DNA from: Bacteroides reticulotermitis JCM 10512
GTDB lineage: Bacteria; Bacteroidota; Bacteroidia; Bacteroidales; Bacteroidaceae
Direction of reading: 5' to 3'
Assembly: GCF_000517545.1 (NCBI RefSeq)
Contig: NZ_BAIV01000010.1
Span: 62,001-126,000, forward strand
Length of the DNA: 64,000 nt
The translations under genes and the position numbers were made by a program. The notes beneath the pieces are model-generated. The model saw nothing but the letters and a program-made list of their open reading frames with translations, did no database searches and was not told the DNA's origin. Below, one piece after another: positions 28,843-37,414 of the stretch. Position 1 is the stretch's first letter. Each line of letters starts with the position of its first letter.

Positions 28843-29469
28843 ATGGCTTTATTTTTGCATCATAAGAAGCGTACATTTCAATTGGGCGTGTGGAAGATGG
28901 ATGAAACAGTTGATGAACTGCTGGAACTACTTCCCGACAGAGACTATTATGCAAATGCGATGTTGCGCTTCACTGCTGAGTCTCGTCGACGCGAGTGGTT
29001 GTCCGTTCGTATGCTTGTCTTTACACTTCTGAATGAAGATATCAAGATAGGCTATGAAGCTGACGGTAAACCTTTTTTGGCTGATCACTCTTATTTCATC
29101 AGTATTTCTCATACCAAAGGATACGTTGCCGTCATACTGTCTGAAAACGCAACAGTTGGCATTGATATTGAAAAGTATGGACTACGAATACAAAGAATCA
29201 CATCTCGTTTTATGCGTGCCGATGAACAAGCCTTTGCCTATGCCGATGACCTCATTTGGGGGTTATTGTTGCATTGGTCCGCTAAGGAAACTCTATTTAA
29301 ATCGTTCAAGGATGCCAGTGCCGATCTGCGTTTGATGCGCCTTGATCACTTTACTCCAGAATCTAATGGTACGTTTGGGATACAAGAATATTGGACGGAG
29401 AAACAACAGATATATGCAATTTCTTATCTGTTGTTTCCCGACTTTGTATTGACGTGGTTGGTAGAGTAA
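28843..29469 (+). CDS. 4'-phosphopantetheinyl transferase superfamily protein
   Basis: A 208-residue Sfp-type enzyme that moves phosphopantetheine from coenzyme A onto carrier proteins. The magnesium-binding motif VGIDIEKYG (near residue 105) and the second motif WSAKETLFKSF (near residue 145) are both intact. It is the last gene of the mutY-ssb-gldE run, 2 bases after gldE. The carrier-protein target is not seen in the window. Confidence 0.85.
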   Translation: MALFLHHKKRTFQLGVWKMDETVDELLELLPDRDYYANAMLRFTAESRRREWLSVRMLVFTLLNEDIKIGYEADGKPFLADHSYFISISHTKGYVAVILSENATVGIDIEKYGLRIQRITSRFMRADEQAFAYADDLIWGLLLHWSAKETLFKSFKDASADLRLMRLDHFTPESNGTFGIQEYWTEKQQIYAISYLLFPDFVLTWLVE

Positions 29470-29487
29470 TTTAAAAAGATAATTGGA

Positions 29488-29781
29488 TTAGGAATTTTTC
29501 AGCACGATTCGTTCCCATTCCGGATGTTTTTGAATATAATCACTAACGAAAGGACACCGCGGAATCACGTGTAGGCCTTGTTGCTCAATGTCGTTCAGTA
29601 CTTTTTCTACAAGTTGCGAACCTATTCCTTTCCCACCCAGTTCCGCAGGTACTCCTGTGTGAGTTAAGTAGATTTCCCCATTCGCAGACTTGAGGTACTC
29701 TATTTTAGCTACATATCCTTCAACGTGGAACTCATATTGATGTTCGCTTTCATTATTAATAAATTTAGAATCTCTAGTCAT
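29488..29781 (-). CDS. small GNAT-type N-acetyltransferase
   Basis: A 97-residue protein of the short GCN5-related acetyltransferase type (YjdJ-like). The acetyl-CoA-binding loop is visible in PAELGGKGIGSQLVEKVL near residue 58. The protein ends near CPFVSDYIQKHPEW, common to this small family. It converges with the PPTase gene, 18 bases from its stop codon. The substrate is unknown. Confidence 0.8.
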   Translation of the reverse strand: MTRDSKFINNESEHQYEFHVEGYVAKIEYLKSANGEIYLTHTGVPAELGGKGIGSQLVEKVLNDIEQQGLHVIPRCPFVSDYIQKHPEWERIVLKNS

Positions 29782-29863
29782 TGTTTAGTGGATTAATATC
29801 AATATTCTGAACCGATTAACAGACTATCTGTGTCTTTTGTTCGATACGTTATTGTTATTATTG

Positions 29864-31237
29864 TCAAATTCGTTCCAGTTTTACTGTGAAATGGCGCATT
29901 AACGGTGCTTCCCAACTGATGCGTACTCCATGCGTTATGCGTTCACGCCGATCATATACATTTTTAAGAGCTACTGCTATTACATCCATGTGATTGTTGG
30001 TATATACGCGTCGTGGAATTGCCAGTCGGAGTAAATCCAAACCATTGAAACGATTCTCTTTCGTAATCGGATCACGGTCGGCAAGTAAATAACCAATTTC
30101 ACATCCACGGATTCCTGCCTCCAAGTATAGCTCAATAGTAAGTGTTTGCGCCGGGAACTCCTCTTTGGGCACATGTGTCAACACTTTAGGAGCATCTACA
30201 AAAATGGCATGTCCGCCTGCGGGACGTTGGTAGGGGATGCCATACTCATCCAGTTTTGCCGCCAGATATTCCACTTGCCTGATGCGTGTCTCTAAGTTAT
30301 CGAATTCAGTATTCTCGTCCAATCCGATAGCTAATGCATTCATATCGCGCCCATTCATACCGCCATAGGTGAGGTAACCCTCATATTGTACGCAGAAGCC
30401 TTTGGCGCCTTCATACCAATCTTCTTTTCGTGTGGCGATAAATCCTCCCATATTGACGATGCCATCCTTCTTGGTGCTCATAGTCATGCCATCTGCCAAA
30501 TCGAACATTTCGCGGGTGATCTCCTTAATCGATTTGTTTTGATAACCTTCTTCGCGCATTTTAATAAAATAGGCGTTCTCGGCAAAGCGGGCAGAGTCGA
30601 AAAGAACCGGTTTACCATATTTATCAGCAATAGCACGTACCTCGCGTAGGTTTTGCATAGACACGGGTTGCCCACCTGCTGTATTGTTGGTAATAGTCAC
30701 GATGATGAACGGGATGCGATCGGCATGCTCGGCTAAAGCCTTCTCGAGTTTTATCGGATCTACATTACCTTTGAAAGGAATCTCTAGTTGAGTTTGTTTC
30801 GCTTCATCGATGGTGCAATCCAGTGCGATGGCATGTCGTCCTTCGATATGGCCCTTGGTAGTATCGAAGTGTGAGTTACCTGGAACAATATCTCCCTCGT
30901 GAACAAGGTAGGAGAAGAGAACATTTTCGGCGGCTCTTCCCTGATGTGTGGGGATTATATACGAGAATCCGGTAAGGCGGGTGATTGTTTCTTTAAGATT
31001 AAAGAAAGACGTTGCGCCTGCATAACTTTCATCTCCCAGCATCATGCCGGCCCACTGGCGGTCGGACATAGAGCCTGTGCCGGAGTCGGTAATCAGATCA
31101 ATGTAGACCTGTTCGGATTTGAGTTGAAATACATTGTAGTGTGCCTCTTTAATCCATTGTTCCCGCTCTTTGTAAGTGCTTTTACGGATAGGCTCTACCA
31201 TCTTAATTTTCCAGGATTCAGCAAAAGGTAATTCCAT
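29864..31237 (-). CDS. tnaA: tryptophanase
   Basis: A 457-residue pyridoxal-phosphate enzyme that splits tryptophan into indole, pyruvate and ammonia. Visible family stretches are DLITDSGTGSMSDRQWAGMM, YIIPTHQGRAAENVLFS, ITNNTAGGQPVSM and the cofactor-lysine region MSTKKDGIVNMGGF near residue 250. Length fits the family. The start was set at MELPFAESWKIKMVEPI; the frame reaches 57 bases further. No tnaC-like leader peptide is obvious upstream and no tryptophan transporter is adjacent. The gene gives the cell the ability to make indole in the gut. Confidence 0.95.
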   Translation of the reverse strand: MELPFAESWKIKMVEPIRKSTYKEREQWIKEAHYNVFQLKSEQVYIDLITDSGTGSMSDRQWAGMMLGDESYAGATSFFNLKETITRLTGFSYIIPTHQGRAAENVLFSYLVHEGDIVPGNSHFDTTKGHIEGRHAIALDCTIDEAKQTQLEIPFKGNVDPIKLEKALAEHADRIPFIIVTITNNTAGGQPVSMQNLREVRAIADKYGKPVLFDSARFAENAYFIKMREEGYQNKSIKEITREMFDLADGMTMSTKKDGIVNMGGFIATRKEDWYEGAKGFCVQYEGYLTYGGMNGRDMNALAIGLDENTEFDNLETRIRQVEYLAAKLDEYGIPYQRPAGGHAIFVDAPKVLTHVPKEEFPAQTLTIELYLEAGIRGCEIGYLLADRDPITKENRFNGLDLLRLAIPRRVYTNNHMDVIAVALKNVYDRRERITHGVRISWEAPLMRHFTVKLERI

Positions 31238-31263
31238 GGTCGTATAATTTAGTATTAGTCTGA

Positions 31264-31294
31264 CGAATGTAAGATGAAAAGCTGAAATAGCCAA
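31264..31294 (-). promoter_or_regulatory. possible tnaA promoter
   Basis: On the minus strand TTG (31294-31292) and TACATTCG (31271-31264, seven of eight to TANNTTTG) are 20 bases apart, 27 bases before the start. Confidence 0.4.
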
Positions 31295-31415
31295 GAAAAC
31301 TTTTACTTTTTGTTAATCAGATCCCAACTTTTATTTATTCTATGCCGGTAGGTAAAGTCTCGAATCAGGAAATCCTTTTTATTAAGATTGTTTGCTCCCT
31401 TGTTGGGAGTCACTT

Positions 31416-32285
31416 TTAGAAAAGAACGAATCCGCAAACTTCTGTAGATACTTCGCCAATTGCTTCCACGTCCTTTAGAATGGCACTTTGTACCTTTACG
31501 AAATGAATGCTCTTCAGGGTTATCTTTTCTCCATTCAGATCGATTGCATTATCCAAGTCAAACTGATTGTACAGATACCGGCCGTCCTTGTCAAAGGCGC
31601 TGTCTTTTCCCAGATTGTCGGCATAGCCATATTCAAAGTCTTGGTTCTTCCATACATTGTCTTCAAAGATCGTACGTGGTGCCAGCATGCTTCCTGTCAA
31701 GGTGTAAGCATCTTCTTTAATCCAGTTGGGATAGTACATTTGGTCGTGAAATTGCGGAAGATATTTGATGACTCCACTTCCTTCCTGATTATCTTCCCAT
31801 TCTATGTCACCCACTTCGGCAGGGCGGTGGTAAGTAACTGAATAGTTGCGTTTCGCTTCATCACTTCCTAGCAGCTCGTACCAAGTATCATCCGCAATAC
31901 CGTTGCCGTTCGTATCTTCAGATACCCATACAATGCCCGGTTCCGAACTATTCGTAAACGGATTACCTATGATACCAAAGTCATATCCCTTTTGATTCTT
32001 TATTTCCTCGGGCATTTTGACTGTAATGTATCCTCCAAAAGCCCCCAAGGAGACAAAGTAACCGCTCTTGAGGCGACCTTCGGCATACGCATTAGCTTCG
32101 GCCATCGTTTTGACATCGAAATTCTCGTTGATAAACTGTCCGGGAGCAGGGCGGTATTCAAGCACTTCTACTTCCAATTTGGGTACTTCAGGATCTTCCG
32201 GTATTTCTGGAAAGACATCATGATCGTTGCCGCATGAACTTAGTGCGATAGCTGCTGCAGCTAAAAACAATTGATACTTTTTCAT
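31416..32285 (-). CDS. cobalamin-riboswitch-linked surface lipoprotein
   Basis: A 289-residue lipoprotein: the signal sequence ends in the lipobox LSSC (near residue 18). The rest reads as beta-rich, with FGGYITVKMPEEI, YDFGIIGNPFTNSSEPGIVW and DTNGNGIADDTWYELLGS; the last resembles a calcium-binding DxNxNGxxDD loop. Proteins like this are often named only 'cell surface protein'. The cobalamin riboswitch 300 bases upstream on the same strand suggests a role in vitamin B12 capture, perhaps akin to surface B12-binding lipoproteins such as BtuG or BtuH. No btuB, btuG or other B12 gene is in the window. The B12 role is inferred from the riboswitch alone. Confidence 0.75.
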   Translation of the reverse strand: MKKYQLFLAAAAIALSSCGNDHDVFPEIPEDPEVPKLEVEVLEYRPAPGQFINENFDVKTMAEANAYAEGRLKSGYFVSLGAFGGYITVKMPEEIKNQKGYDFGIIGNPFTNSSEPGIVWVSEDTNGNGIADDTWYELLGSDEAKRNYSVTYHRPAEVGDIEWEDNQEGSGVIKYLPQFHDQMYYPNWIKEDAYTLTGSMLAPRTIFEDNVWKNQDFEYGYADNLGKDSAFDKDGRYLYNQFDLDNAIDLNGEKITLKSIHFVKVQSAILKDVEAIGEVSTEVCGFVLF

Positions 32286-32423
32286 AATTTGTTTGGTCGT
32301 TTAGCTTATTATTAATAGTTATAAAATCACGAATACGAGACAGTAGCTAGCTCTGTGTTTTATGTATACTTGTTTTATCGACAGTCTGGCATCTTGTCTA
32401 AATGCTCTGTAAGTTTATAATTA

Positions 32424-32481
32424 AGTGTCCGGGCGAAATCACTTCGACCGGACACTCCTAATAAACTTGGCAGAGTTTATT
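32424..32481 (-). other. two hairpins between the riboswitch and the lipoprotein gene
   Basis: AGTGTCCGG/CCGGACACT (32424-32456) encloses a further CGAA/TTCG pair. AATAAACT/AGTTTATT (32460-32481) is a second perfect hairpin. Both lie in the transcript between the riboswitch and the coding start and could take part in switching, or mark the end of a lost gene. Confidence 0.55.
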
Positions 32482-32579
32482 GGTTTATACATACTTTCTT
32501 TGAATAAGGGGTGAATGTAATGATAGACAAAGTCCGGTTCATCAGATTCAATGCTTTTTCCTCGAAAGCTGTGAAATAG

Positions 32580-32766
32580 GTAGCATGGTAGGTCTTCTGA
32601 CTCGTTCCTGTTTCAGGCGCCTTCCCGGAGGTATGTATACTCCAGTGGCAAAAGTAAGTGCCTGTAACGTTTGATATGGAAATTACAGCAGCGGGACTGT
32701 TCAGGATTTACACCTGATTCCCTTTTAATCGCTAACCTCGGGTCATAAAGGTGAGGGTCGCGAACC
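32580..32766 (-). ncRNA. cobalamin (vitamin B12) riboswitch
   Basis: On the minus strand the conserved class I elements appear in order: AAAAGGGAATCAGGTG (from about 32728), then AATCCTGAACAGTCCCGC, GCTGTAA, GCCACTGG, CGGGAAGGCGCC and GAGTCAGAAGACCTACC (ending 32587). This order and spacing match the cobalamin riboswitch core, its kissing-loop region and the closing stem. Such switches lower expression when adenosylcobalamin is plentiful. The only gene downstream is the lipoprotein at 31416. Confidence 0.93.
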
Positions 32767-32775
32767 AATGCGCAA

Positions 32776-32783
32776 CAAAGATA
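32776..32783 (-). promoter_or_regulatory. -7 box of the riboswitch transcript
   Basis: On the minus strand TATCTTTG is a full TANNTTTG match about 10 bases before the riboswitch. Confidence 0.6.
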
Positions 32784-32803
32784 GATATATTTTTTGAATT
32801 AGG

Positions 32804-33739
32804 TTAGTGTATTAACAAATATTCTTCTACAGCTTGTTCGGGAGCATCTTTGAGTAATACTTTTTTGTCTTTATCAAGCAAGTATAAGGTAGGAATTGCC
32901 TTTAGATCATATAGTTGCTGCTCTTTAATCGCAAGCTTTTTGTCGTAGGCGTTGATCCATTCAGTCGGGAAGTCGTTATAATGTTTCTTCCATTCGTCCA
33001 GTTCTTCATCCGGATAGATCGATAGTATGGTCAGGCTTTTGTTTGCAATCAATTGGTTGATAACGGGCATACTTTTCAGTTTGGCAATTGTCTCACCGCA
33101 AGCTTGGCAACCGGGGTTGCTGATGAATAGCAGTGTGTAGCGCGATTTGATATGATAAAGAGAATTTTGTCCGCCGGAAGCCAATGTATAAGTGAAATCG
33201 AGTGCTTTGGTGCCGATCCGATTCTTTTCGGCCAGTTTCAGGCGGGCAATCGGACGTATCTTGTCAGTTTCATTCAGTAGGGGGGAAGCGATCATCGCTT
33301 CCAGCACCGGAATGTAGAATTCTTCATTACGCATGGGCGAGTTTGGATCGTAAAGATACTTGTCGGCCAAGTCAGCCAGATGGTCGAATACCTTTCTTTC
33401 CACATTTGCTTTGTCCATCACGCCTCGTATTGCTTCTTGAGCAGTTGTCAGTGGAACGTGGTTTAAGATATCGCAGTAATTCGCCCATCCTTGTTCGGTA
33501 ACCTCAGGGTGGTGTATATAGTTGGTATCAGCAAAATTAATGTGATCCCAATAATGCTTGATAAGAAAATCAGCCCGTTGCTCCGGAGTTGTGTACATGG
33601 GGGGAATGCTGGGTAAGATAAAGGTTGTTATCGTATCCGAAGAGGTGGCATTGGTGCTTTGATTAGAAGCACTACCACTGTTGCAAGCACACAATAGAAC
33701 GAAATATGCGGGAAGAAGTAATTTTATATTCTTTTTCAT
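32804..33739 (-). CDS. thioredoxin-like lipoprotein with DUF5106 region
   Basis: A 311-residue lipoprotein with lipobox LLCAC near residue 20. The N-terminal half (from about residue 45, TPEQRADFLIKHYWDHINFA) is a DUF5106-like helical region. The C-terminal half is thioredoxin-like with the redox pair in NPGCQACGETI near residue 210 and the cis-proline loop LKAIPTLYLLD. It is exported, so it probably reduces disulfides or serves cytochrome or thiol metabolism in the periplasm; the partner is unknown. The start was set at MKKNIKL; an in-frame ATG lies two codons upstream. Confidence 0.8.
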   Translation of the reverse strand: MKKNIKLLLPAYFVLLCACNSGSASNQSTNATSSDTITTFILPSIPPMYTTPEQRADFLIKHYWDHINFADTNYIHHPEVTEQGWANYCDILNHVPLTTAQEAIRGVMDKANVERKVFDHLADLADKYLYDPNSPMRNEEFYIPVLEAMIASPLLNETDKIRPIARLKLAEKNRIGTKALDFTYTLASGGQNSLYHIKSRYTLLFISNPGCQACGETIAKLKSMPVINQLIANKSLTILSIYPDEELDEWKKHYNDFPTEWINAYDKKLAIKEQQLYDLKAIPTLYLLDKDKKVLLKDAPEQAVEEYLLIH

Positions 33740-33773
33740 TACCAACTATTTTTGTATTTACGATTAGTAGATG

Positions 33774-33804
33774 CAAAGATAATTAGCATTTTGCTCTATT
33801 CAAA
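33774..33804 (-). promoter_or_regulatory. promoter of the DUF5106 gene
   Basis: On the minus strand TTTG (33804-33801) and TATCTTTG (33781-33774) are 19 bases apart: full matches to both Bacteroides boxes. It lies between the start of this gene and the kinase stop codon. Confidence 0.65.
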
Positions 33805-33807
33805 ATT

Positions 33808-35589
33808 TTATTTCTCTTTTGATAATGTAAAGATGAATTCCAGTCCGCCTCCTTGGTTGTTTTTAGCTGAGATATTACCCCCGTGAATGATAACAGCATT
33901 CTTTACGATAGCCAGTCCCAATCCTGTGCCGCCCAGCTTACGCGATCTACCTTTATCTACCCGGTAGAAGCGTTCGAAGAGTCGGCTCAGATGCTCGGGC
34001 GATACACCGCCACCGGTATCTGAAAAGCTGAAATAGTAGAAATGTTCATCCTCACGGAAGCAGTTGATGTTGATTTGGATGTTTGTGCCGGCATAAGCGA
34101 TGGCATTATCCATCAAGTTTCGGAATATTGAATAGATGAGCGAATAACTACCCTTTAGCTGAATACTCTTTTTCAGTGAATTGACTACGGTAATATGTTT
34201 TTCTTCCAACTCCAGAGAAACTTCATTAACGATGCTGGCAACAAGCACACTGATATCCACCCGTTCCATGTCGATCATATTGGCGGCTTCGTCCATGCGG
34301 GTGAGCACGGAGATGTCGCGCAGTAACCGGCTTAAGCGGTTGCTTTGTGCATAACATCGTTCCAGAAAGACATTCATCTTTTCGGGTGCTATGTTTTCAT
34401 TGTTGACGATCGTTTCCAGATACCCTTGAATGCTGCTGACCGGAGTCTTGAGCTCATGGGCAATGTTTTGCGTTAGTTGACGCTTCAAACGTACCTGTTC
34501 TTCCTCCTGCGTGACATCATTGATTGAAATCTCGAAGCTGGCGTCTTGGAAGATGATACACTCGATGACGAATGTACGGCCGTTCTTATTGATATTGATC
34601 GACATTCGTTTTTCACTCTTACCGATGGAGCGTTGTTCCTGATGTTTGTTGATGAAACCGGTAATATCTTTCAGTTCGTTAATAGCAAAAACCTCTTCGG
34701 TTGTTTCCAGGTTAGAGTCCGAAATCAGGTTGCTGTATTGAGTGAAGAGGTTGTTGACCAGGATCTCTTTCTTGTCTTTGGTGAAAATACCCAGTCCTTC
34801 ATGAGATATCTGGAGGTGGGTGATCAGTTTTTCTCGTTCAATATACAACGCTTCTTTCGTTTCATGCAGTCGTTTGTAGATCTGGATGATATGCTGAGAG
34901 ATCTCTCCCAGTTCATTATGCGGGAAGGCGAATTGCATATCCATCTCAATCGGTTTATTCCGATCGGCACGCATGGCAAATTCCCGTAGCTGACTGATGG
35001 AAGTTCCTAGCTTTTTGGTGAACTTATAGAAGATGATTAGTAAGAGGATCGAGGTGATGCCGGTAAACCAGATGAAATGCGGGTCAGCCTTTAGGTTATT
35101 GATCAGGCTGACGTTGTAGGGGAGAGCCGAGCGAACAATATAATCTCCATACCGAGTAGCCGAGTAGAAGTAAGACACACCGGTCGTTTCCGAAGTACGG
35201 CGTACATCATATCCTTGTTCGTGCTCCAAAGCCTTTTGCACTTCTTTCCGGTTGAGGTGATTTTCGAGCGGATGTTTATGTGCTTTATAGCTGTCGTAGA
35301 TGACATTCCCTTGCAAATCGATCAAGGTGAGGCGCAAGTTGGTCAGGGTATGACTTCGGATATACTCGTTCGCTGTTTTATTTAAGTCGGGATGCATGCT
35401 GAGTCGTTCGTACAAGCGGCTATTATAATCTTGCAGTTGCATATTTAGCAATTCGACCTTGTACGCCTTTTCGCGCTGATATTGGTAGGCTATGAAACAG
35501 ATGATAAACGTCAGAAACAAGGAAGTGACTGACAGAAATAATTTTCCACTGAACGTTAGAAAATGTTTGCGAGAGGTGGACTGTTTCAT
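33808..35589 (-). CDS. sensor histidine kinase (PhoR-like)
   Basis: A 593-residue membrane kinase. The N-terminal membrane segment (FLSVTSLFLTFIICFIAY), a periplasmic sensing domain (about residues 35-165) and a second membrane segment (ITSILLLIIFYKF) lead to a HAMP-like linker and a PAS-like region. The HisKA domain has the phospho-accepting histidine in NIAHELKTPVSSIQGY near residue 370. The ATPase domain has NLMDNAIAYA, DTGGGV and GGTGLGLAIVK. It follows the response regulator by 14 bases, so the two are one unit. It resembles phosphate- or envelope-type PhoR kinases; the signal is unknown. An alternative ATG lies two codons upstream. Confidence 0.88.
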   Translation of the reverse strand: MKQSTSRKHFLTFSGKLFLSVTSLFLTFIICFIAYQYQREKAYKVELLNMQLQDYNSRLYERLSMHPDLNKTANEYIRSHTLTNLRLTLIDLQGNVIYDSYKAHKHPLENHLNRKEVQKALEHEQGYDVRRTSETTGVSYFYSATRYGDYIVRSALPYNVSLINNLKADPHFIWFTGITSILLLIIFYKFTKKLGTSISQLREFAMRADRNKPIEMDMQFAFPHNELGEISQHIIQIYKRLHETKEALYIEREKLITHLQISHEGLGIFTKDKKEILVNNLFTQYSNLISDSNLETTEEVFAINELKDITGFINKHQEQRSIGKSEKRMSININKNGRTFVIECIIFQDASFEISINDVTQEEEQVRLKRQLTQNIAHELKTPVSSIQGYLETIVNNENIAPEKMNVFLERCYAQSNRLSRLLRDISVLTRMDEAANMIDMERVDISVLVASIVNEVSLELEEKHITVVNSLKKSIQLKGSYSLIYSIFRNLMDNAIAYAGTNIQININCFREDEHFYYFSFSDTGGGVSPEHLSRLFERFYRVDKGRSRKLGGTGLGLAIVKNAVIIHGGNISAKNNQGGGLEFIFTLSKEK

Positions 35590-35603
35590 GATCATAGTTA
35601 TTA

Positions 35604-36292
35604 TTATTCAGCTTCAAAGCAATAACCGTAGCCCAGGCGGGTTACAATGCATTTCCCATAAACCCCGATCTTCTTCCGTAAGCGGGTGATGTTTACGTCG
35701 ATTGTACGGTCGAGTACATAGACTTCGTCGCTCCAGATGCGCGTTAGTATATCCTCTCGGGAAAATACGCGTCCTTTGTTTTGTACCAAGAGGAGTAGAA
35801 TCTCAAATTCTTTTTTGGTTAAAGATACTTCTTGGTCATCGATGCTTACTTTCTTTTTGGTTGTATCGATAATCAGGGATTGATAAACAAGTTGTTCGGG
35901 TTCTTTTTCTGTTTCGGCAGTGGCGGTGCGGCGCAATACAGCTTTTACGCGGGCAATGACTTCGCGGAGTGAAAATGGTTTGGAAATATAATCGTCCGCT
36001 CCGAGGTTGAATCCCGTAACCGTGTCGTTTTCAGTATCTTTCGCAGTGATAAAGATAATGGAGACTTCGGCTGTTTTCTTGTCTTTCTTTAGCATATTGG
36101 CTAGTTTGAAACCCGATATTTCTCCCATCATTACATCGAGTAGAAGTAGCTGATAGCTGCTAATGTCCATTTTCAATGCTTCTTCGGCCGATTGGTAGTA
36201 TCTACTGTGTAGCCTTCGTTCTCGAGATTAAATTTTAGAATTTCACAGAGGTCTTCTTCATCGTCAACGACTAAAATACGGTAATCATTCAT
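35604..36292 (-). pseudogene. OmpR/PhoB-type response regulator, frame broken by one lost base
   Basis: A DNA-binding regulator of about 229 residues. The true start is at 36292 (MNDYRILVVDDEEDLCEI, with the acidic pocket), but the frame is lost near 36190: AATCGG should be AATTCGG, giving TNSAEEALKMD. From there the frame is intact (36176-35604), with LLLLDVMMGEISG holding the phospho-accepting aspartate, YISKPFSLREV, and a winged-helix output domain ending RTIDVNITRLRKKIG. A tool that ignores the break would report only a 190-residue, N-terminally shortened protein. It pairs with the kinase directly downstream. Confidence 0.85.
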
Positions 36293-36337
36293 AAGATATA
36301 TGTATTAAAAATGTATTAAAATAAAGTACTGCAAACA

Positions 36338-36370
36338 CAAAGTTAAGCTTTTATTTTATTTCGGTACAAA
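36338..36370 (-). promoter_or_regulatory. promoter of the two-component pair
   Basis: On the minus strand TTTG (36370-36367) and TAACTTTG (36345-36338) are 21 bases apart, 46 bases before the regulator start. Confidence 0.6.
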
Positions 36371-36625
36371 GATGAATGAAGTTTGTTACGGACAAATGAA
36401 ACAAATATTACATTTAGGTTACACGTTAAATTTCCTCTAAAGTCTGGCAAAGCCCCGGAGAAGAAAAATAAGATGTTTTCAAAGATCAGTCTCCATCTCT
36501 GCATCCGCCAATTTCGACTTGCACATTGGCATCCTATTATCCTGCCAAATACCTGGTAATCGATCGTTAATATCACACCAATCTCCCCTATACACGTGTG
36601 TAGTTATTGCCTTCAGTCCTTCAGT

Positions 36626-36710
36626 TTGCTATCTAATTTGTTGCTATCTAATTGGATAATCCTGAAACCTAGGGCTGAAAGTAGAAGAAATAGGTTTCAG
36701 TGCTTTCAGG
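36626..36710. repeat. short direct repeats and a CTGAAA-word hairpin
   Basis: TTGCTATCTAATT occurs twice (36626, 36641), 15 bases apart, after CCTTCAG twice (36610, 36618). Next, CTGAAACCTA (36662) pairs with TAGGTTTCAG (36691), and inside and outside them CTGAAAG (36675) pairs with CTTTCAG (36703). The word CTGAAA and its complement thus recur in both orientations. Confidence 0.65.
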
Positions 36711-36771
36711 TGTTAAACTCATCTTGATAGATTACCGAACTTCCGCGAAGAATCTTTTTTAGGCTGGGTAT

Positions 36772-36840
36772 GCGGAGCAGCCAACCTAGGTCAGCCGATC
36801 GGCCAACATAAGTCAGCTGTTCGGCCGACTTGTATTGGCT
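36772..36840. repeat. phased palindrome array C (22 bp period)
   Basis: Three units of exactly 22 bases start at 36772, 36794 and 36816, with a partial fourth. Each starts with a GC..GC palindrome (best: GCCGATCGGC at 36794; then GCTGTTCGGC) and has a second one at its middle (AACCTAGGTC, then AACATAAGTC). Palindrome centres fall at 36787.5, 36798.5, 36809.5 and 36820.5, i.e. every 11 bases. Confidence 0.7.
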
Positions 36841-36930
36841 ATGAAGTTTATGGATGCATGGATGTATAAGCAATGGCTTTTTAACTTGCTCATTCCGGGA
36901 TTTTAGACGCTTACTCTAACCCTATTGAGA

Positions 36931-36965
36931 AGGCTGAAACCTGTATTGGTAATAGGCTTCAGCCT
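36931..36965. repeat. hairpin, second copy of the CTGAAA word
   Basis: AGGCTGAAACCT and AGGCTTCAGCCT pair at 11 of 12 positions with an 11-base loop. ACTGAAAGCTGAAAG follows at about 36998. The gap from 36371 to 37366 holds no gene that I can support. Confidence 0.6.
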
Positions 36966-37366
36966 AAATCGTCTATTGTTCAATAAGTTATATCTAAAAC
37001 TGAAAGCTGAAAGACAAAAGCGAAACTTTATTTTCATACCATTTACATCCGGATTTCCCGGAATGAATAGTCCATTTGTTTTTTATCAGAAGTATTATCG
37101 CGTGTAAATCAGAGAAACAGCGTGGAAAAGAACGGATGTGAGAGAAAACGATCCGACTTTTTCTGAACAAGCCCTACTGTCCATGTAGTCGCATCGCTTA
37201 ACAGTCTACTTTCCTGATATAACTACTATCTGTTTGAATTATGGCTGTATTGGATTGACTTTGGATGATGAAAATAGGTAAACGATCCGTAGCAAGCGTG
37301 AGCAATTATTTTGATTTGTGGAGTAAACTATTCGCTGATTAAATACGTTTATACCTAGAAATTTTA

Positions 37367-37374
37367 TAAGTTTG
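37367..37374 (+). promoter_or_regulatory. -7 box of the transglutaminase-like gene
   Basis: TAAGTTTG is a full TANNTTTG match 40 bases before the start. Confidence 0.5.
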
Positions 37375-37414
37375 CTGACGCATAGAAGATTCTATAAAGA
37401 TAAGTTAAAAATCA

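Noticed and set aside
36925..37107. 60-codon open frame
   Set aside because: It is made largely of the CTGAAA hairpin repeat and has no recognisable features.
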